Both the position numbers and the translations under genes were made by a program. This document shows, piece after piece, positions 27,678 to 38,518 of a stretch of DNA of 64,000 nucleotides. Source of the DNA: Actinopolyspora saharensis (GTDB lineage Bacteria > Actinomycetota > Actinomycetes > Mycobacteriales > Pseudonocardiaceae); contig NZ_FNKO01000002.1 of NCBI RefSeq assembly GCF_900100925.1, positions 310,001 to 374,000 on the forward strand. The letters are read 5' to 3'. Under the pieces are notes generated by a model. That model made no database searches. It was not told the origin of the DNA and saw nothing but the letters and a program-made list of their open reading frames with translations. Each line of letters starts with the position of its first letter. Within the stretch, counting starts at the first letter, position 1.

Positions 27678-27908
27678 GGGCACACCTCTCCATTCTTTTC
27701 ACCCGAGTGGGTGCAACCGTGAATCCCGCAGGGACAACCACCACGTGCCTAGCTGTGTTCCCGCCGTGGAAAACGTCTCCCGAGCGTCCCACGACCCGGC
27801 GTGGGCCCGCTGCCGACCTTCTGCGTGCTTTCGTTCCGGCATGATTGACTCTGGACAGCGGGGGTGCAGTGCCCCGCGATTTTCCGACGACGATCGACGA
27901 GGTGATCC

Positions 27909-30485
<2,577 letters not shown>

Positions 30486-30511
30486 CCCGAGCACCGGCTG
30501 TTCGACCTCGG

Positions 30512-30550
30512 GTGTCCGGCGCGGCAATGCGCCGTGCCGGACACCTCTTC
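30512..30550 (+). terminator. terminator after pepN
   Basis: GGTGTCCGGC (30512-30521) pairs with GCCGGACACC (30537-30546), followed by TCTTC, 27 bases after the pepN stop. Confidence 0.75.
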
Positions 30551-30745
30551 AGCCGGACTCGTCGCCCCGGTGCTCCGCACGAGCCCCCGTTTGAGCTCCC
30601 CGCACGAGACGGGAAGGTACTCGCGGCCCCGCCGCGGGGCTTTCCGAGCACTTTCGCAGTGATCCCACGGCGAGCCCATACAATCACTCGATCACGACAC
30701 GTAAGCTGATGAACACACAACGTCCGCCGTGTCGTGGAGCTCCCC

Positions 30746-31507
30746 ATGCCAGAGTTGATCACTGCCATCGCCACCCTGCTGTGGCCGCTGATCACGCTGC
30801 TACTGCTGCTGCTCTTCCGACGTGCCATCGGCAGAGTGCTGCGCACCGCGGAAAGACGCGAACTCGAGTTCGAGGTCGGAGGTCAACGTCTGACCTTCCA
30901 CGAGCTCAACGACCAGCAGAACGAGATGATCCAGGACCTGCAGCGTCAACTCAGCATCCTGAGCAAGCGGCTCGACGAAAAGGAGAGGGACAACGTCACC
31001 TCCGTGCCCACCGGAGCGGGACAACCCCTCGAGCCGGCGGGCAACGTCGCGGCGCCCTCGGGGATCGAGCTGGACGGGGATCCCGTCGAGGAGTCCGAAC
31101 GTTTTCCTCCCGTGCAGGCACCGAGCGGTCCCGAGCCCTTCGCCGTGCTGTGGGTGACCGACCGGGCCCAGAGCCACGCACTGCTGGTCGAGCAGCTGCG
31201 CAACAACGGAGTCCGGGTGACGATCACCGCGACGACGGCGGAAGCGGTGGCCGAGATCTCCGAGCGTCCCTATCGCCTGGTCGTTTCGGACATGGTCCGC
31301 AAGGAGGACGGCCGGTGGCGCAGCGACGCCGGGCTCACCCTGCTGCGGGAGCTCCGGGACCTGGGGGTGGAGATTCCCCTGGTCATCTTCGGGACGCATC
31401 GCGGACAGCTGCAGCACGCCGACCAGGCTCGCCAACTCGGAGCGGTGGCCACCACCCACTCGGCGTACGAGATGTTCCGGCACTTCCAGAACTTCGGCCT
31501 GCTTTGA
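30746..31507 (+). CDS. membrane-anchored protein with receiver-like domain
   Basis: The 253-residue protein begins with one transmembrane helix (residues ~5-25, LLWPLITLLLLLLF) followed by a basic stop-transfer. Next is a probable coiled coil (residues ~52-82, ELNDQQNEMIQDLQRQLSIL), then a flexible Pro/Glu-rich linker to ~128. A C-terminal alpha/beta domain (131-253) resembles a response-regulator receiver: Asp139 on the first strand, Asp182 in YRLVVSDMVRKEDG at the phosphoacceptor place, and LVIFGTHRG in place of the Thr/Ser strand. The usual conserved Lys is not obvious. No kinase is adjacent. The start at 30746 is chosen by the GGAG just upstream. Confidence 0.75.
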   Translation: MPELITAIATLLWPLITLLLLLLFRRAIGRVLRTAERRELEFEVGGQRLTFHELNDQQNEMIQDLQRQLSILSKRLDEKERDNVTSVPTGAGQPLEPAGNVAAPSGIELDGDPVEESERFPPVQAPSGPEPFAVLWVTDRAQSHALLVEQLRNNGVRVTITATTAEAVAEISERPYRLVVSDMVRKEDGRWRSDAGLTLLRELRDLGVEIPLVIFGTHRGQLQHADQARQLGAVATTHSAYEMFRHFQNFGLL

Positions 31508-31584
31508 GCCGCGAGCGCGGCCCCGGCCGGGTGGTTTCCGGAGCACGGAGCGTCCCGACCACCCGAGGGGCCGCGAAACTTCTA

Positions 31585-32085
31585 CTACTCGTGGCCGGTC
31601 TCGAAGTCCGTCCCGGCCGCGTCCGACAGCATCCGCAGGGCGCTGACCAGGCCTTCTATCAGATCGCCTTCCTTGAAGGAGGCGACCATGTTCATCACGG
31701 CGAGGTTGCACGAGCGGTCCGGAACCCGACGGTACGAGTGCTCACCGGTGACGATCTCCACCTTGCGCTGGGCGGGAGAGACCGCGATCAGCACCCCGTG
31801 CGGGGCTCGCTCGCCGAGATCGGCGTGGACCTGCTCGGCGCGCTCACGAGTGTCCTCGCCCAGGTCGCCGAGGTAGATCGCGAACTCCAACCCGGTGGTG
31901 CGGGTCGAAAGGGTCAGCGCCTCGTCCAACCTGGCGAGCTGCCCGGGCGAGAAGGGCAGCTTCGGACGTTCGGGCTCGATGCGCCGCGCGATGGACAGTC
32001 GGCCACCCGCCGTGAGCGCGTGTCCCGGTTCCAGCTCGTCCGGATCCGTGTTAGTCGGGGTTTTGGCCATTTCACCAGCTGCCAC
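31585..32085 (-). CDS. DUF5130 / TPM-domain-like protein
   Basis: The 166-residue protein has a polar N-terminus, then a TPM-type fold: LARLDEALTLSTRTTGLEFA, RAPHGVLIAVSPAQRKVEIV and MNMVASFKEGDLIEGLVSAL. Members occur next to the ctaJ-like gene in actinomycetes (Rv2468c region). The function is not established. The ATG at 32085 overlaps the end of the ctaJ-like gene by 14 bases, so the two are coupled. Confidence 0.72.
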   Translation of the reverse strand: MAAGEMAKTPTNTDPDELEPGHALTAGGRLSIARRIEPERPKLPFSPGQLARLDEALTLSTRTTGLEFAIYLGDLGEDTRERAEQVHADLGERAPHGVLIAVSPAQRKVEIVTGEHSYRRVPDRSCNLAVMNMVASFKEGDLIEGLVSALRMLSDAAGTDFETGHE

Positions 32086-32329
32086 GAGCGCCTCCCCTCG
32101 CGGTACCGGGTTCGGAGCCCGGCGCGGCTTCCGCTTGTTCGGCCGACGGCGGACTGCTCGGGCTCACACCAGCGGGGTTGGCGACCCACAACACCGGCGG
32201 GAAGTCCCACTGCTGACTCGCCCGCCGATTGGAGCGAATCAACCTCGGCCACAACACGATCAACATGACGAGGCCGTAAACGGCCGCCGGGATCACGGCC
32301 AGGAAGAGTACGGTCTGCAGGACAGTCAC
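32072..32329 (-). CDS. small membrane protein, CtaJ-like cytochrome oxidase subunit
   Basis: The 85-residue protein has one N-terminal transmembrane helix (LQTVLFLAVIPAAVYGLVML, then IVLWPRLI), the segment QQWDFPPVLWVANPAG, and a disordered Ser/Pro/Gly-rich tail. Size, topology and the neighbouring TPM-like gene fit CtaJ, an accessory subunit of the actinobacterial bc1-aa3 supercomplex. The family call rests on layout and the W-x-F-x-P-V-W-type segment, so it is moderate. It is first in a two-gene minus-strand operon. Confidence 0.55.
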   Translation of the reverse strand: MTVLQTVLFLAVIPAAVYGLVMLIVLWPRLIRSNRRASQQWDFPPVLWVANPAGVSPSSPPSAEQAEAAPGSEPGTARGGARGSW

Positions 32330-32656
32330 ACCAGCACGGTATCCGATTCCGCCCCGCCCTGGTCGACTACCTGGGGTGCTGATTCACACCCCCGCTCCGC
32401 GAAGCACGACGTCACCTTCGCCTCCCACGGGAAACCAGCTCCACATTACGAAAACATAACTATGTCCCATTTCACTTCACTCAGCCGTTCGGCGTAACTG
32501 CTTCCTCCGGCCGGAGTCGGACCAGACGGTCTCCGTGGACGGTCAACTTGGCGGCTTGTACCGGACAGTGCTCGATTCTAGATTTCACCTGTATGGATCT
32601 TGCGTATGAGGTCTGATCCATAACAGGAGTACTTCTGATCACGAAAGGCAACAGCG
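32330..32656. other. 327-bp divergent intergenic region
   Basis: It lies between the ctaJ-like gene and the octapeptide-repeat ORF. The only structure seen is the inverted repeat at 32592-32622. The right half is less GC-rich than its surroundings, as promoters often are. Confidence 0.5.
32592..32622. promoter_or_regulatory. inverted repeat before the octapeptide-repeat ORF
   Basis: TATGGATC (32592-32599) and GATCCATA (32615-32622) are exact complements separated by 15 bases, 35 bases before the ATG at 32657. It could be an operator or an RNA hairpin in the leader. Confidence 0.45.
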
Positions 32657-33067
32657 ATGGACATGAAAAACAGCCATGCCGCCAAAAGCTTGACTCTTTC
32701 GAGTGATGACAACGAGCCGAACGGACACGGAAAGCACAAGCAGGACTACCCGCTCAGGGGAAGGACGGTTTCACGCACCCGCAATCGTGAACGCGCGCAC
32801 CGGGGAGTTCGCATCAGCGCGTGGCGCGGCGTCCGGATCAGCGGCCGGAGCGGAGTGCGCATCAGCGGGAACGAAGGGGTGCGGATCAGCGGGCACCGCG
32901 GGGTGCGGATCAGCGGGCAGGCGACCGAACCACGGCACGAACGCGGGGAGGCGCACGACGCGCACCATCACCGGCCTGCCCGGGCGCGGTCACTCACGCC
33001 CCGCGACAGGGCGACACCTCCACGTCGAAAAGCCGATCACGTGGCCACGGGAGGTCGTCACCGCTAA
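32657..33067 (+). CDS. small basic protein with five GVRISG octapeptide repeats
   Basis: This 136-codon ORF has ATG 32657 with AAAGG 8 bases upstream. The first 49 residues are polar (MDMKNSHAAKSLTLSSDDNE). From residue 50, five near-identical 8-residue units follow, each GVRISG plus two variable residues (AWR, GRS, GNE, GHR, GQA contexts). The tail is Arg/His-rich. Repeat codons have G/C third positions, as coding DNA does here. The stop overlaps the convergent HNH gene by 4 bases. I recognise no family. It could be a repeat-bearing peptide precursor or a fortuitous frame over a tandem DNA repeat. Confidence 0.42.
   Translation: MDMKNSHAAKSLTLSSDDNEPNGHGKHKQDYPLRGRTVSRTRNRERAHRGVRISAWRGVRISGRSGVRISGNEGVRISGHRGVRISGQATEPRHERGEAHDAHHHRPARARSLTPRDRATPPRRKADHVATGGRHR
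32804..32923 (+). repeat. 24-bp tandem repeat, five copies
   Basis: Units start at 32804, 32828, 32852, 32876 and 32900, each 24 bp. The shared core is GTGCGGATCAGCGG with small changes, and the later copies are most alike. It codes the GVRISG repeats in the frame of the ORF at 32657. Confidence 0.85.
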
Positions 33068-33714
33068 TGCGCGGCGGCCTCTCCCAGGTACGGGAGCCAC
33101 AGCGGATCGGGCTCGGCGGCACCGACCAGCAGGCGCCAGTGTCTGCCACGTGGCGCCTTCGGCGTCTCCGACAAACGCCATCCCAGTTCGCGGAGGGTGT
33201 AATCCGCCTTGCGCCGGTTGCACTTGGCGCAACAGGCCACGCAGTTCTCCCAGGTGTGCGGACCGCCCCTGCTCCTGGGAACGACGTGGTCGATGGTCTC
33301 CGCACGAACGCCGCAGTACGCGCAACGATGGTTGTCCCGCATCATCAGCGCCGGACGGGACAACGGAACCCGACCGCGGTACGGAACGTGGACGAACTTG
33401 CTGAGCCTGATGACCGAGGGGATCTCGATGCTGTGCGTGGCGGAGTTCCAGGTCGAACCGGCCGAATCGCCGTGCACGACCTCGGCCTTGCCGCAGACGA
33501 CGAGCACGATCGCCCTGCGCAGCGGCAATGCGGTCAACGGCTCGAACGTCGTGTTGAGCAGCAGCACTCGCCGCTTCGACCAGGCCCCCACACCCTCGGA
33601 TTGTTCGGAAGGTGGCTGCCTGTGGCCACGCTTGCGGCCCGCGGGGCGCGTAGTAGTACCACGAGGCGGCGTCGCCGCCGGAGCGCCGCACGGGATCGGT
33701 TTTCGGTCGGGCAC
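33064..33714 (-). CDS. HNH endonuclease family protein
   Basis: The 216-residue protein has a classic HNH nuclease in its second half: CAYCGVRAETIDHVVPRSRG followed by TWENCVACCAKCNRRKAD, with paired zinc cysteines and the DHVVP histidine. The preceding part, VLLLNTTFEPLTALPLRRAI and VLVVCGKAEVVH, is the conserved lead-in of the actinobacterial housekeeping HNH protein (Rv2469c position). The GTG at 33714 is chosen because GGAGG lies 7 bases upstream. The first ~50 residues are basic and Pro-rich and likely flexible. The function is unknown. Confidence 0.88.
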   Translation of the reverse strand: MPDRKPIPCGAPAATPPRGTTTRPAGRKRGHRQPPSEQSEGVGAWSKRRVLLLNTTFEPLTALPLRRAIVLVVCGKAEVVHGDSAGSTWNSATHSIEIPSVIRLSKFVHVPYRGRVPLSRPALMMRDNHRCAYCGVRAETIDHVVPRSRGGPHTWENCVACCAKCNRRKADYTLRELGWRLSETPKAPRGRHWRLLVGAAEPDPLWLPYLGEAAAH

Positions 33715-34128
33715 TCGACCACCTCCACCGTCTGCCGGGAACAGTCGAACACAAAACCCGCCCGGAACGCACGTGTGATCCGCACCGCACCACCGCGTTG
33801 ACACGAGAAATCATGGAGAATTCGAGAGCAACAACGGGTTAACGCGGAGGCGGTGGGAGCCTGCGGCCACCGCGCGCATCATTTTTCGATCTTTTTCCGA
33901 AGGTGACTGGTCACACCCTCGTGTCCGGCTCATCCGCGGTCACGCCGGCCGGGAAACCGGTCGGCGCTCGTCGTCCCCCGGCCGCGTGACGGCAGGCCGC
34001 ACGAAGGTCGCACCGCGGCACGCGGCCGTGCTCACCCCGCCGCGCACCGGCGTGGGCGAGCACGAACCCGCTCGTCCGCGAGCGCGTCGGCAGCACATCG
34101 ACCGGGCCCCGCGGTCGGTATCAGTATC
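33715..34128. other. 414-bp divergent intergenic region
   Basis: It lies between the HNH gene and the prolyl oligopeptidase. A TTGACA at 33798-33803 on the plus strand is a good -35 match, but no clear -10 follows at normal spacing. No gene is supported. Confidence 0.45.
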
Positions 34129-36252
34129 GTGCGCGGAGTGAGTGAAGTTCAACCCGCCTCCGGGGGCTATCCGCAGCCGCCCCGCGAAGACCTGGTCGAG
34201 AACCTGCACGGCTACGAGGTGCACGATCCGTACCGCTGGCTGGAGGATCCCGAGGACCCGCGCTGCTCGGAATGGCTCCAGCAGCAGGACGAGCTCTCCT
34301 CCGAGCGATTGGCCGACCTGCCCGGCAGGGACCGGCTCGCCGAGCGGATACGCGCGCTGATGAGCACCGGCTCGGTCTCGGCCCCGACGTGGCGCAACGG
34401 TCGTTCCTTCTTCACCCGGCGGGGAACCGACCGGGAGTTCCCGGTGCTGTTCGTGCGCGACGAGTTCGGGACCGAGACACCGCTGGTCGACGTGGCCCGG
34501 ATCGACCCGTCCGGGCTGACGACTCTGGACCGCTGGACACCGAGCCGGGAGGGGGACAGGCTCGCCTACCAGATCTCCACCGGGGGCGACGAGGAATCCC
34601 TGCTCTACGTGATGAGCGTGGAGACGGGAGAGTTGCTGGACGGCCCGATCGACCGCTGCCGCTACTCCTCGATCGCCTGGTTGCCCGGCGGGGAGGAGTT
34701 CTACTACGTCCGCAGGCTCCCCCCGGAGGACGTTCCGGAGGACGAGCAGCAGTTCCACCGCAGGGTTTGGCGCCACGAAGTCGGCAAGGACCCGTGCTCG
34801 GACGTCCTGATCCACGGCGAGTACCAGGAGCACACCTACTTCTTCGACGTCGACGTCTCCGCCGACGGAGGATGGCTGTTGATACACGGCAGCCCCGGCA
34901 CCGCACGCCGCGACTCGCTGTGGATCGCCGAGCTGGACCACGCCGGACGTCCCGGCCCACCGCGGCTCGTGCTGGACGACTCCCAGGGCGTGCGGATCAG
35001 GGCCGGAGTCGAGCTCGACGGCAGGCTCCACATCAGGACCACCCTGAACGCACCGCGCGGCCGGCTGTGCGTGGCCGACCCGCACCACCCCGATCCCGCC
35101 TACTGGACGGAGCTGCTCGCCGAGGACCCCACCGCGGTGCTCGAGGCGACCCGCCTGGTCGAGGCTCCCGGCTCCCCTCCGGAACTGGCAGTGCTGCGCA
35201 CCAGGCACGCGGTCTCCGAGCTGACGCTGCACCACACGACGACGGGAGAGCGGGTCCGCGAGGTAGCGCTTCCGGGAACCGGGCAAGTCACCGCGCTGAA
35301 CACCACCGATCCCCTCACCGGAACCGGCGGGGGACGGCTGTGGATCGGTTGGACGGATTTCGTCACCGCACCGTGCGTGCGCACCTACTCGCTCGGCGAC
35401 CGGGCCACCGAGCTCTTCGAGAGCGCTCCCGGGCAGGAGAGCTCCCCGAACGTCAACAGCACTCAGCTGAGCTACACCTCCACGGACGGGACCACCGTGC
35501 GGATGTTCGTGCTGTACCCGTCCGAGCTGGAAACGCCCCTGCCCACGCTGCTCACCGGCTACGGGGGTTTCGCCCTGTCCAGGGAACCCGCTTACACCCC
35601 GACCGCGCTGGCCTGGGTGGAGACCGGCGGTGTCTGGGCGCTCGCCTCGTTGCGCGGCGGTGCCGAGGAGGGCGAGCAGTGGCACCGCGCGGGAATGCGG
35701 GAGAACAAGCAGCGGGTGTTCGACGACTTCCACTCCGCCGCGCTCCACCTCGTCGACCAGGGGTGGACCAGCACCGACCGTCTCGCCATCAGCGGCGGAT
35801 CCAACGGCGGGCTCCTGGTCGGAGCAGCCGTGACCCAACGCCCCGAGCTCTACCGGGCCGCGGTGTGCTCGGCTCCGCTGCTGGACATGGTGCGTTACGA
35901 GCACTTCCTACTCGGAAGGCTCTGGAGCGAGGAGTACGGCAGCGCCGAGGTCCCCGAGGAACTCGGTTGGCTGCTGGCCTACTCGCCGTACCACAACGTC
36001 AGCGGGCGGACCGAGTACCCTGCGATGCTGTTCTCGGTCTTCGAGTCGGACACGCGGGTGGACCCGCTGCACGCCCGCAAGATGTGCGCGGCCGTGCAGC
36101 ACGCGACGAGTTCACCGCTGGACAAAAGCCCGATCCTGCTGCGCCGGGAGACGGAGGTGGGGCACTCGGCTCGCTCGGTCTCGCGTACTGTGGGCATGGC
36201 GACCGATCACCTCGCGTTCCTCGCCGCGGCGACAGGACTGCTGCGGGAGTGA
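34129..36252 (+). CDS. prolyl oligopeptidase family serine peptidase (S9A)
   Basis: This 707-residue cytosolic peptidase cleaves short peptides after proline. The N-terminal part contains HDPYRWLEDPEDPRCSEWL, the standard S9A opening, then a seven-bladed propeller. The catalytic domain has GGSNGG with Ser558 as nucleophile, the Asp in FESDTRVDPLHARKM, and His in EVGHSARSVS. YGGFALSREPAYTPTALAWV and SLRGGAEEGEQWHRAGM are typical of the family. The start is uncertain (GTG 34129 or 34138); neither has a clear ribosome site. A terminator follows. Confidence 0.93.
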   Translation: MRGVSEVQPASGGYPQPPREDLVENLHGYEVHDPYRWLEDPEDPRCSEWLQQQDELSSERLADLPGRDRLAERIRALMSTGSVSAPTWRNGRSFFTRRGTDREFPVLFVRDEFGTETPLVDVARIDPSGLTTLDRWTPSREGDRLAYQISTGGDEESLLYVMSVETGELLDGPIDRCRYSSIAWLPGGEEFYYVRRLPPEDVPEDEQQFHRRVWRHEVGKDPCSDVLIHGEYQEHTYFFDVDVSADGGWLLIHGSPGTARRDSLWIAELDHAGRPGPPRLVLDDSQGVRIRAGVELDGRLHIRTTLNAPRGRLCVADPHHPDPAYWTELLAEDPTAVLEATRLVEAPGSPPELAVLRTRHAVSELTLHHTTTGERVREVALPGTGQVTALNTTDPLTGTGGGRLWIGWTDFVTAPCVRTYSLGDRATELFESAPGQESSPNVNSTQLSYTSTDGTTVRMFVLYPSELETPLPTLLTGYGGFALSREPAYTPTALAWVETGGVWALASLRGGAEEGEQWHRAGMRENKQRVFDDFHSAALHLVDQGWTSTDRLAISGGSNGGLLVGAAVTQRPELYRAAVCSAPLLDMVRYEHFLLGRLWSEEYGSAEVPEELGWLLAYSPYHNVSGRTEYPAMLFSVFESDTRVDPLHARKMCAAVQHATSSPLDKSPILLRRETEVGHSARSVSRTVGMATDHLAFLAAATGLLRE

Positions 36253-36639
36253 TCCGGTCAGCCGCGGGTGCCTCTTCGCGGGCACCCGCCTCCGCATCGT
36301 GGACGGCGGGGCGTGCACGAAGCGAACGATGGTCACTGACCGCGCACCGGACGTGGCGAGGATCGGATCGCGCCACGGCTCTCCCCGTTCCGACGGGCCC
36401 TGCTCGCGGGTCTTTCGAAAAAGACCCGTTCGGCTGGAGCTTTCGGCCCGTGCGAACCGAGAGACTGCCGGCGCGTGAGACGGATGCCCGGCGGGAAGGC
36501 AGGGCACCCGGGCGGTGAAACGCTGCTCGAGGTGCCCCGCAGCGCTGCTGAGGCACACCGTCCCGGGGTCGGTGGCCGAGCACTCCGCGAGGAGTTCCGA
36601 CCCAGCAAGACAGTTCCGGCGTCCGGGAGCCCCGAGACC
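36253..36639. other. 387-bp intergenic region before the MscS gene
   Basis: It contains the terminator of the peptidase gene. The frame of the mscS gene stays open upstream to 36475 but shows no conserved protein there. No other gene is seen. Confidence 0.5.
36264..36289 (+). terminator. terminator after the prolyl oligopeptidase gene
   Basis: GCGGGTGCC (36264-36272) pairs with GGCACCCGC (36281-36289) around an 8-base loop, 12 bases after the stop. Confidence 0.7.
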
Positions 36640-37617
36640 ATGAGCACGTTGCAGTTAGCGCAATCCCAGTGTTCCGACGACTCCAGTCAGTGGTGCAGGA
36701 CGATACTCGACTGGACGGGCAATCCGTGGTTGGCCAACTACTCGAAGTTGTTGATCGCCACACCACTGAAGGTCCTGTCGATCATCGTGCTGGCCTTCCT
36801 GGTGCGCTACATGCTGCACAAGATCATCACCAAGCTCAGCAGCACCAACGGCCACCCTCCTCGGCTGCTGCAGCCACTGCGCGAACGGAACGAGGGCTCC
36901 GTCTCCGGCGAGACGCTGGCCGAACAGCGCAGCCAGCGGGCCAGGACCCTCGGCTCAGTGCTGAAGTCGATCGTCAGCTTCGTGATCTTCGGCTTCGCCG
37001 CGATCTACATCCTCCAGGAGTTCGGGGTGAACCTGGGGCCGCTGATCGCCTCCGCCGGAGTCGTCGGCGTCGCCCTCGGCTTCGGCGCCCAGAATCTGGT
37101 GCGGGACTTCCTGGCCGGCATGTTCATGATGGTCGAGGACCAGTACGGGGTCGGCGACTGGGTGGATCTCGGGGAGGCGATCGGCACCGTGGAGACGGTG
37201 GGACTGCGGGTCACCACGCTGCGCGACGTCAACGGAACGGTGTGGTACGTCCGCAACGGCGAGATCCTGCGGGTGGGCAACTCCAGCCAGGGTTACGCGG
37301 TGGCCGTGGTCGACCTGCCCATCGCGCACAGCAGCGACGCGCGCCGGGCCCAGGAGGTCGCGGAGTCGGTCGCCGGAACCGCGGCACAGCGCGAGCCGCT
37401 CGCCAAGGACGTGCTGGCGAAGCCGGAGATGCTCGGAATCAACCAGATCACTTCGGATACGATCACGCTGCGGTTGACCGCGAAGGTGCGTCCGGGACAG
37501 CAGTGGGCGGTGCAACGCCTGCTCCGCGCCGAGATCAAGCGGGCCTATGACGAAGCGGACATCAAACCGCCTTACCCGGCCGGACGTCTGATGCCAGACT
37601 CGGGTGAGCAGCAGTGA
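36640..37617 (+). CDS. small-conductance mechanosensitive channel (MscS family)
   Basis: The 325-residue membrane protein opens under membrane tension and releases solutes on osmotic downshift. It has a first helix ([20 protein letters not shown]), a second ([20 protein letters not shown]), and the pore helix region [20 protein letters not shown] followed by [21 protein letters not shown] cytoplasmic beta domain follows ([20 protein letters not shown]). The ATG at 36640 is chosen because the conserved sequence starts there. It is closely followed by glbO, so the two may be cotranscribed. Confidence 0.9.
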   Translation: MSTLQLAQSQCSDDSSQWCRTILDWTGNPWLANYSKLLIATPLKVLSIIVLAFLVRYMLHKIITKLSSTNGHPPRLLQPLRERNEGSVSGETLAEQRSQRARTLGSVLKSIVSFVIFGFAAIYILQEFGVNLGPLIASAGVVGVALGFGAQNLVRDFLAGMFMMVEDQYGVGDWVDLGEAIGTVETVGLRVTTLRDVNGTVWYVRNGEILRVGNSSQGYAVAVVDLPIAHSSDARRAQEVAESVAGTAAQREPLAKDVLAKPEMLGINQITSDTITLRLTAKVRPGQQWAVQRLLRAEIKRAYDEADIKPPYPAGRLMPDSGEQQ

Positions 37618-37643
37618 CGTCGACAGCCTCGCGAGGAGGGCGT

Positions 37644-38027
37644 GTGAGCACTCCGGAAACCTTCTACGAACAGGTGGGCGGCGAGGCCACCTTCCGCACC
37701 ATCGTGGCTCGCTTCTACCAGGAAGTGGCCGAGGACGAACTGCTGCGGCCGCTGTACCCCGAGGAGGACCTCAGCGGGGCCGAGGAACGGCTCCGCCTGT
37801 TCCTGATGCAGTACTGGGGTGGCCCGCAGACCTACTCCGAGCAACGCGGTCACCCCCGGCTGCGCATGCGCCACGCGCCGTTCAAGATCGGACTGGCCGA
37901 GCGGGACGCCTGGCTGCGGTGCATGCGCATCGCGCTGGACGAGGTCGAGCTGACCACCGAACAACGCGACCGCCTCTGGCGGTACTTCGAGATGGCCGCG
38001 CACAGCATGGTCAACTCCTGGTTCTGA
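37644..38027 (+). CDS. glbO: truncated hemoglobin, group II (GlbO type)
   Basis: The 127-residue heme protein matches mycobacterial trHbO (Rv2470). The proximal His is His77 ([10 protein letters not shown]), the distal B10 Tyr is Tyr25 (VARFYQEV), the CD1 Tyr is Tyr38 (RPLYPEEDL) and the G8 Trp is Trp90 (AERDAWLRC). Such globins bind O2 and are implicated in redox or NO chemistry close to the membrane. The GTG at 37644 has GAGGAGGG 3 bases upstream and gives the family length; a GTG at 37614 overlapping the MscS stop would add ten residues. A terminator follows. Confidence 0.95.
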   Translation: MSTPETFYEQVGGEATFRTIVARFYQEVAEDELLRPLYPEEDLSGAEERLRLFLMQYWGGPQTYSEQRGHPRLRMRHAPFKIGLAERDAWLRCMRIALDEVELTTEQRDRLWRYFEMAAHSMVNSWF

Positions 38028-38059
38028 CCGATCCCATCGTGTTGACGCTCGGAAGTGGT

Positions 38060-38086
38060 GCTCCCGGCGATTTCGGCGCCGGGAGC
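38060..38086 (+). terminator. terminator after glbO
   Basis: GCTCCCGGCG (38060-38069) and CGCCGGGAGC (38077-38086) form a perfect 10-bp stem. Confidence 0.7.
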
Positions 38087-38410
38087 TCGCCCCGGGCGAG
38101 CGGCACCTCCGGACCGCGTGCCGAGGCCGGGCCGCGGGGCGGTCCCGTGCGTTCGTCCTCCACAGGTGACGGCGCACGCAGTGCCTCTCCGTCCTGCGGC
38201 TCCCCGCTCGCTCCCTCCTCCCCTTCGCGATCATTCCTCCATCGACGATTTCGCACCCCGCGTTCCGAACACGGGGTGACAACGCGCCCCCGAAACGTGA
38301 TGATCGTAATTCGCACGCCCACCGCGCCATCGAGCACTCGTTTGCGGTAGGACATCATCGACGAACGTCGAGTCGGTGTCCGCGTCGGACCGGATCTCGT
38401 CGCGCGTTCG

Positions 38411-38428
38411 GGATCACGTGCGTGATCC
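38411..38428. promoter_or_regulatory. inverted repeat upstream of the GH13-like pair
   Basis: GGATCACG-TG-CGTGATCC is an 8+2+8 perfect inverted repeat. Its position before a sugar-enzyme homologue suggests an operator for a LacI- or GntR-type regulator; none is encoded next to it. Confidence 0.45.
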
Positions 38429-38518
38429 AATGATCAATCAGCGAACGTCTGAGCGCATCGGCACCGTGCTCGGCAACCCCCGGACACGGTGCTCGGACGC
38501 AGTAAGGGGATGACCACT

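Larger units (their letters stand above)
38028..38518. other. 491-bp intergenic region before the first GH13-like gene
   Basis: It holds the glbO terminator at its left end and an inverted repeat at 38411-38428 about 90 bases before the next gene. No ORF with coding character is seen. Confidence 0.5.

Noticed and set aside
34129..36252. Overlapping minus-strand frame of over 650 codons opposite the prolyl oligopeptidase
   Set aside because: It has no start context or motif; the plus-strand peptidase has a complete catalytic triad.
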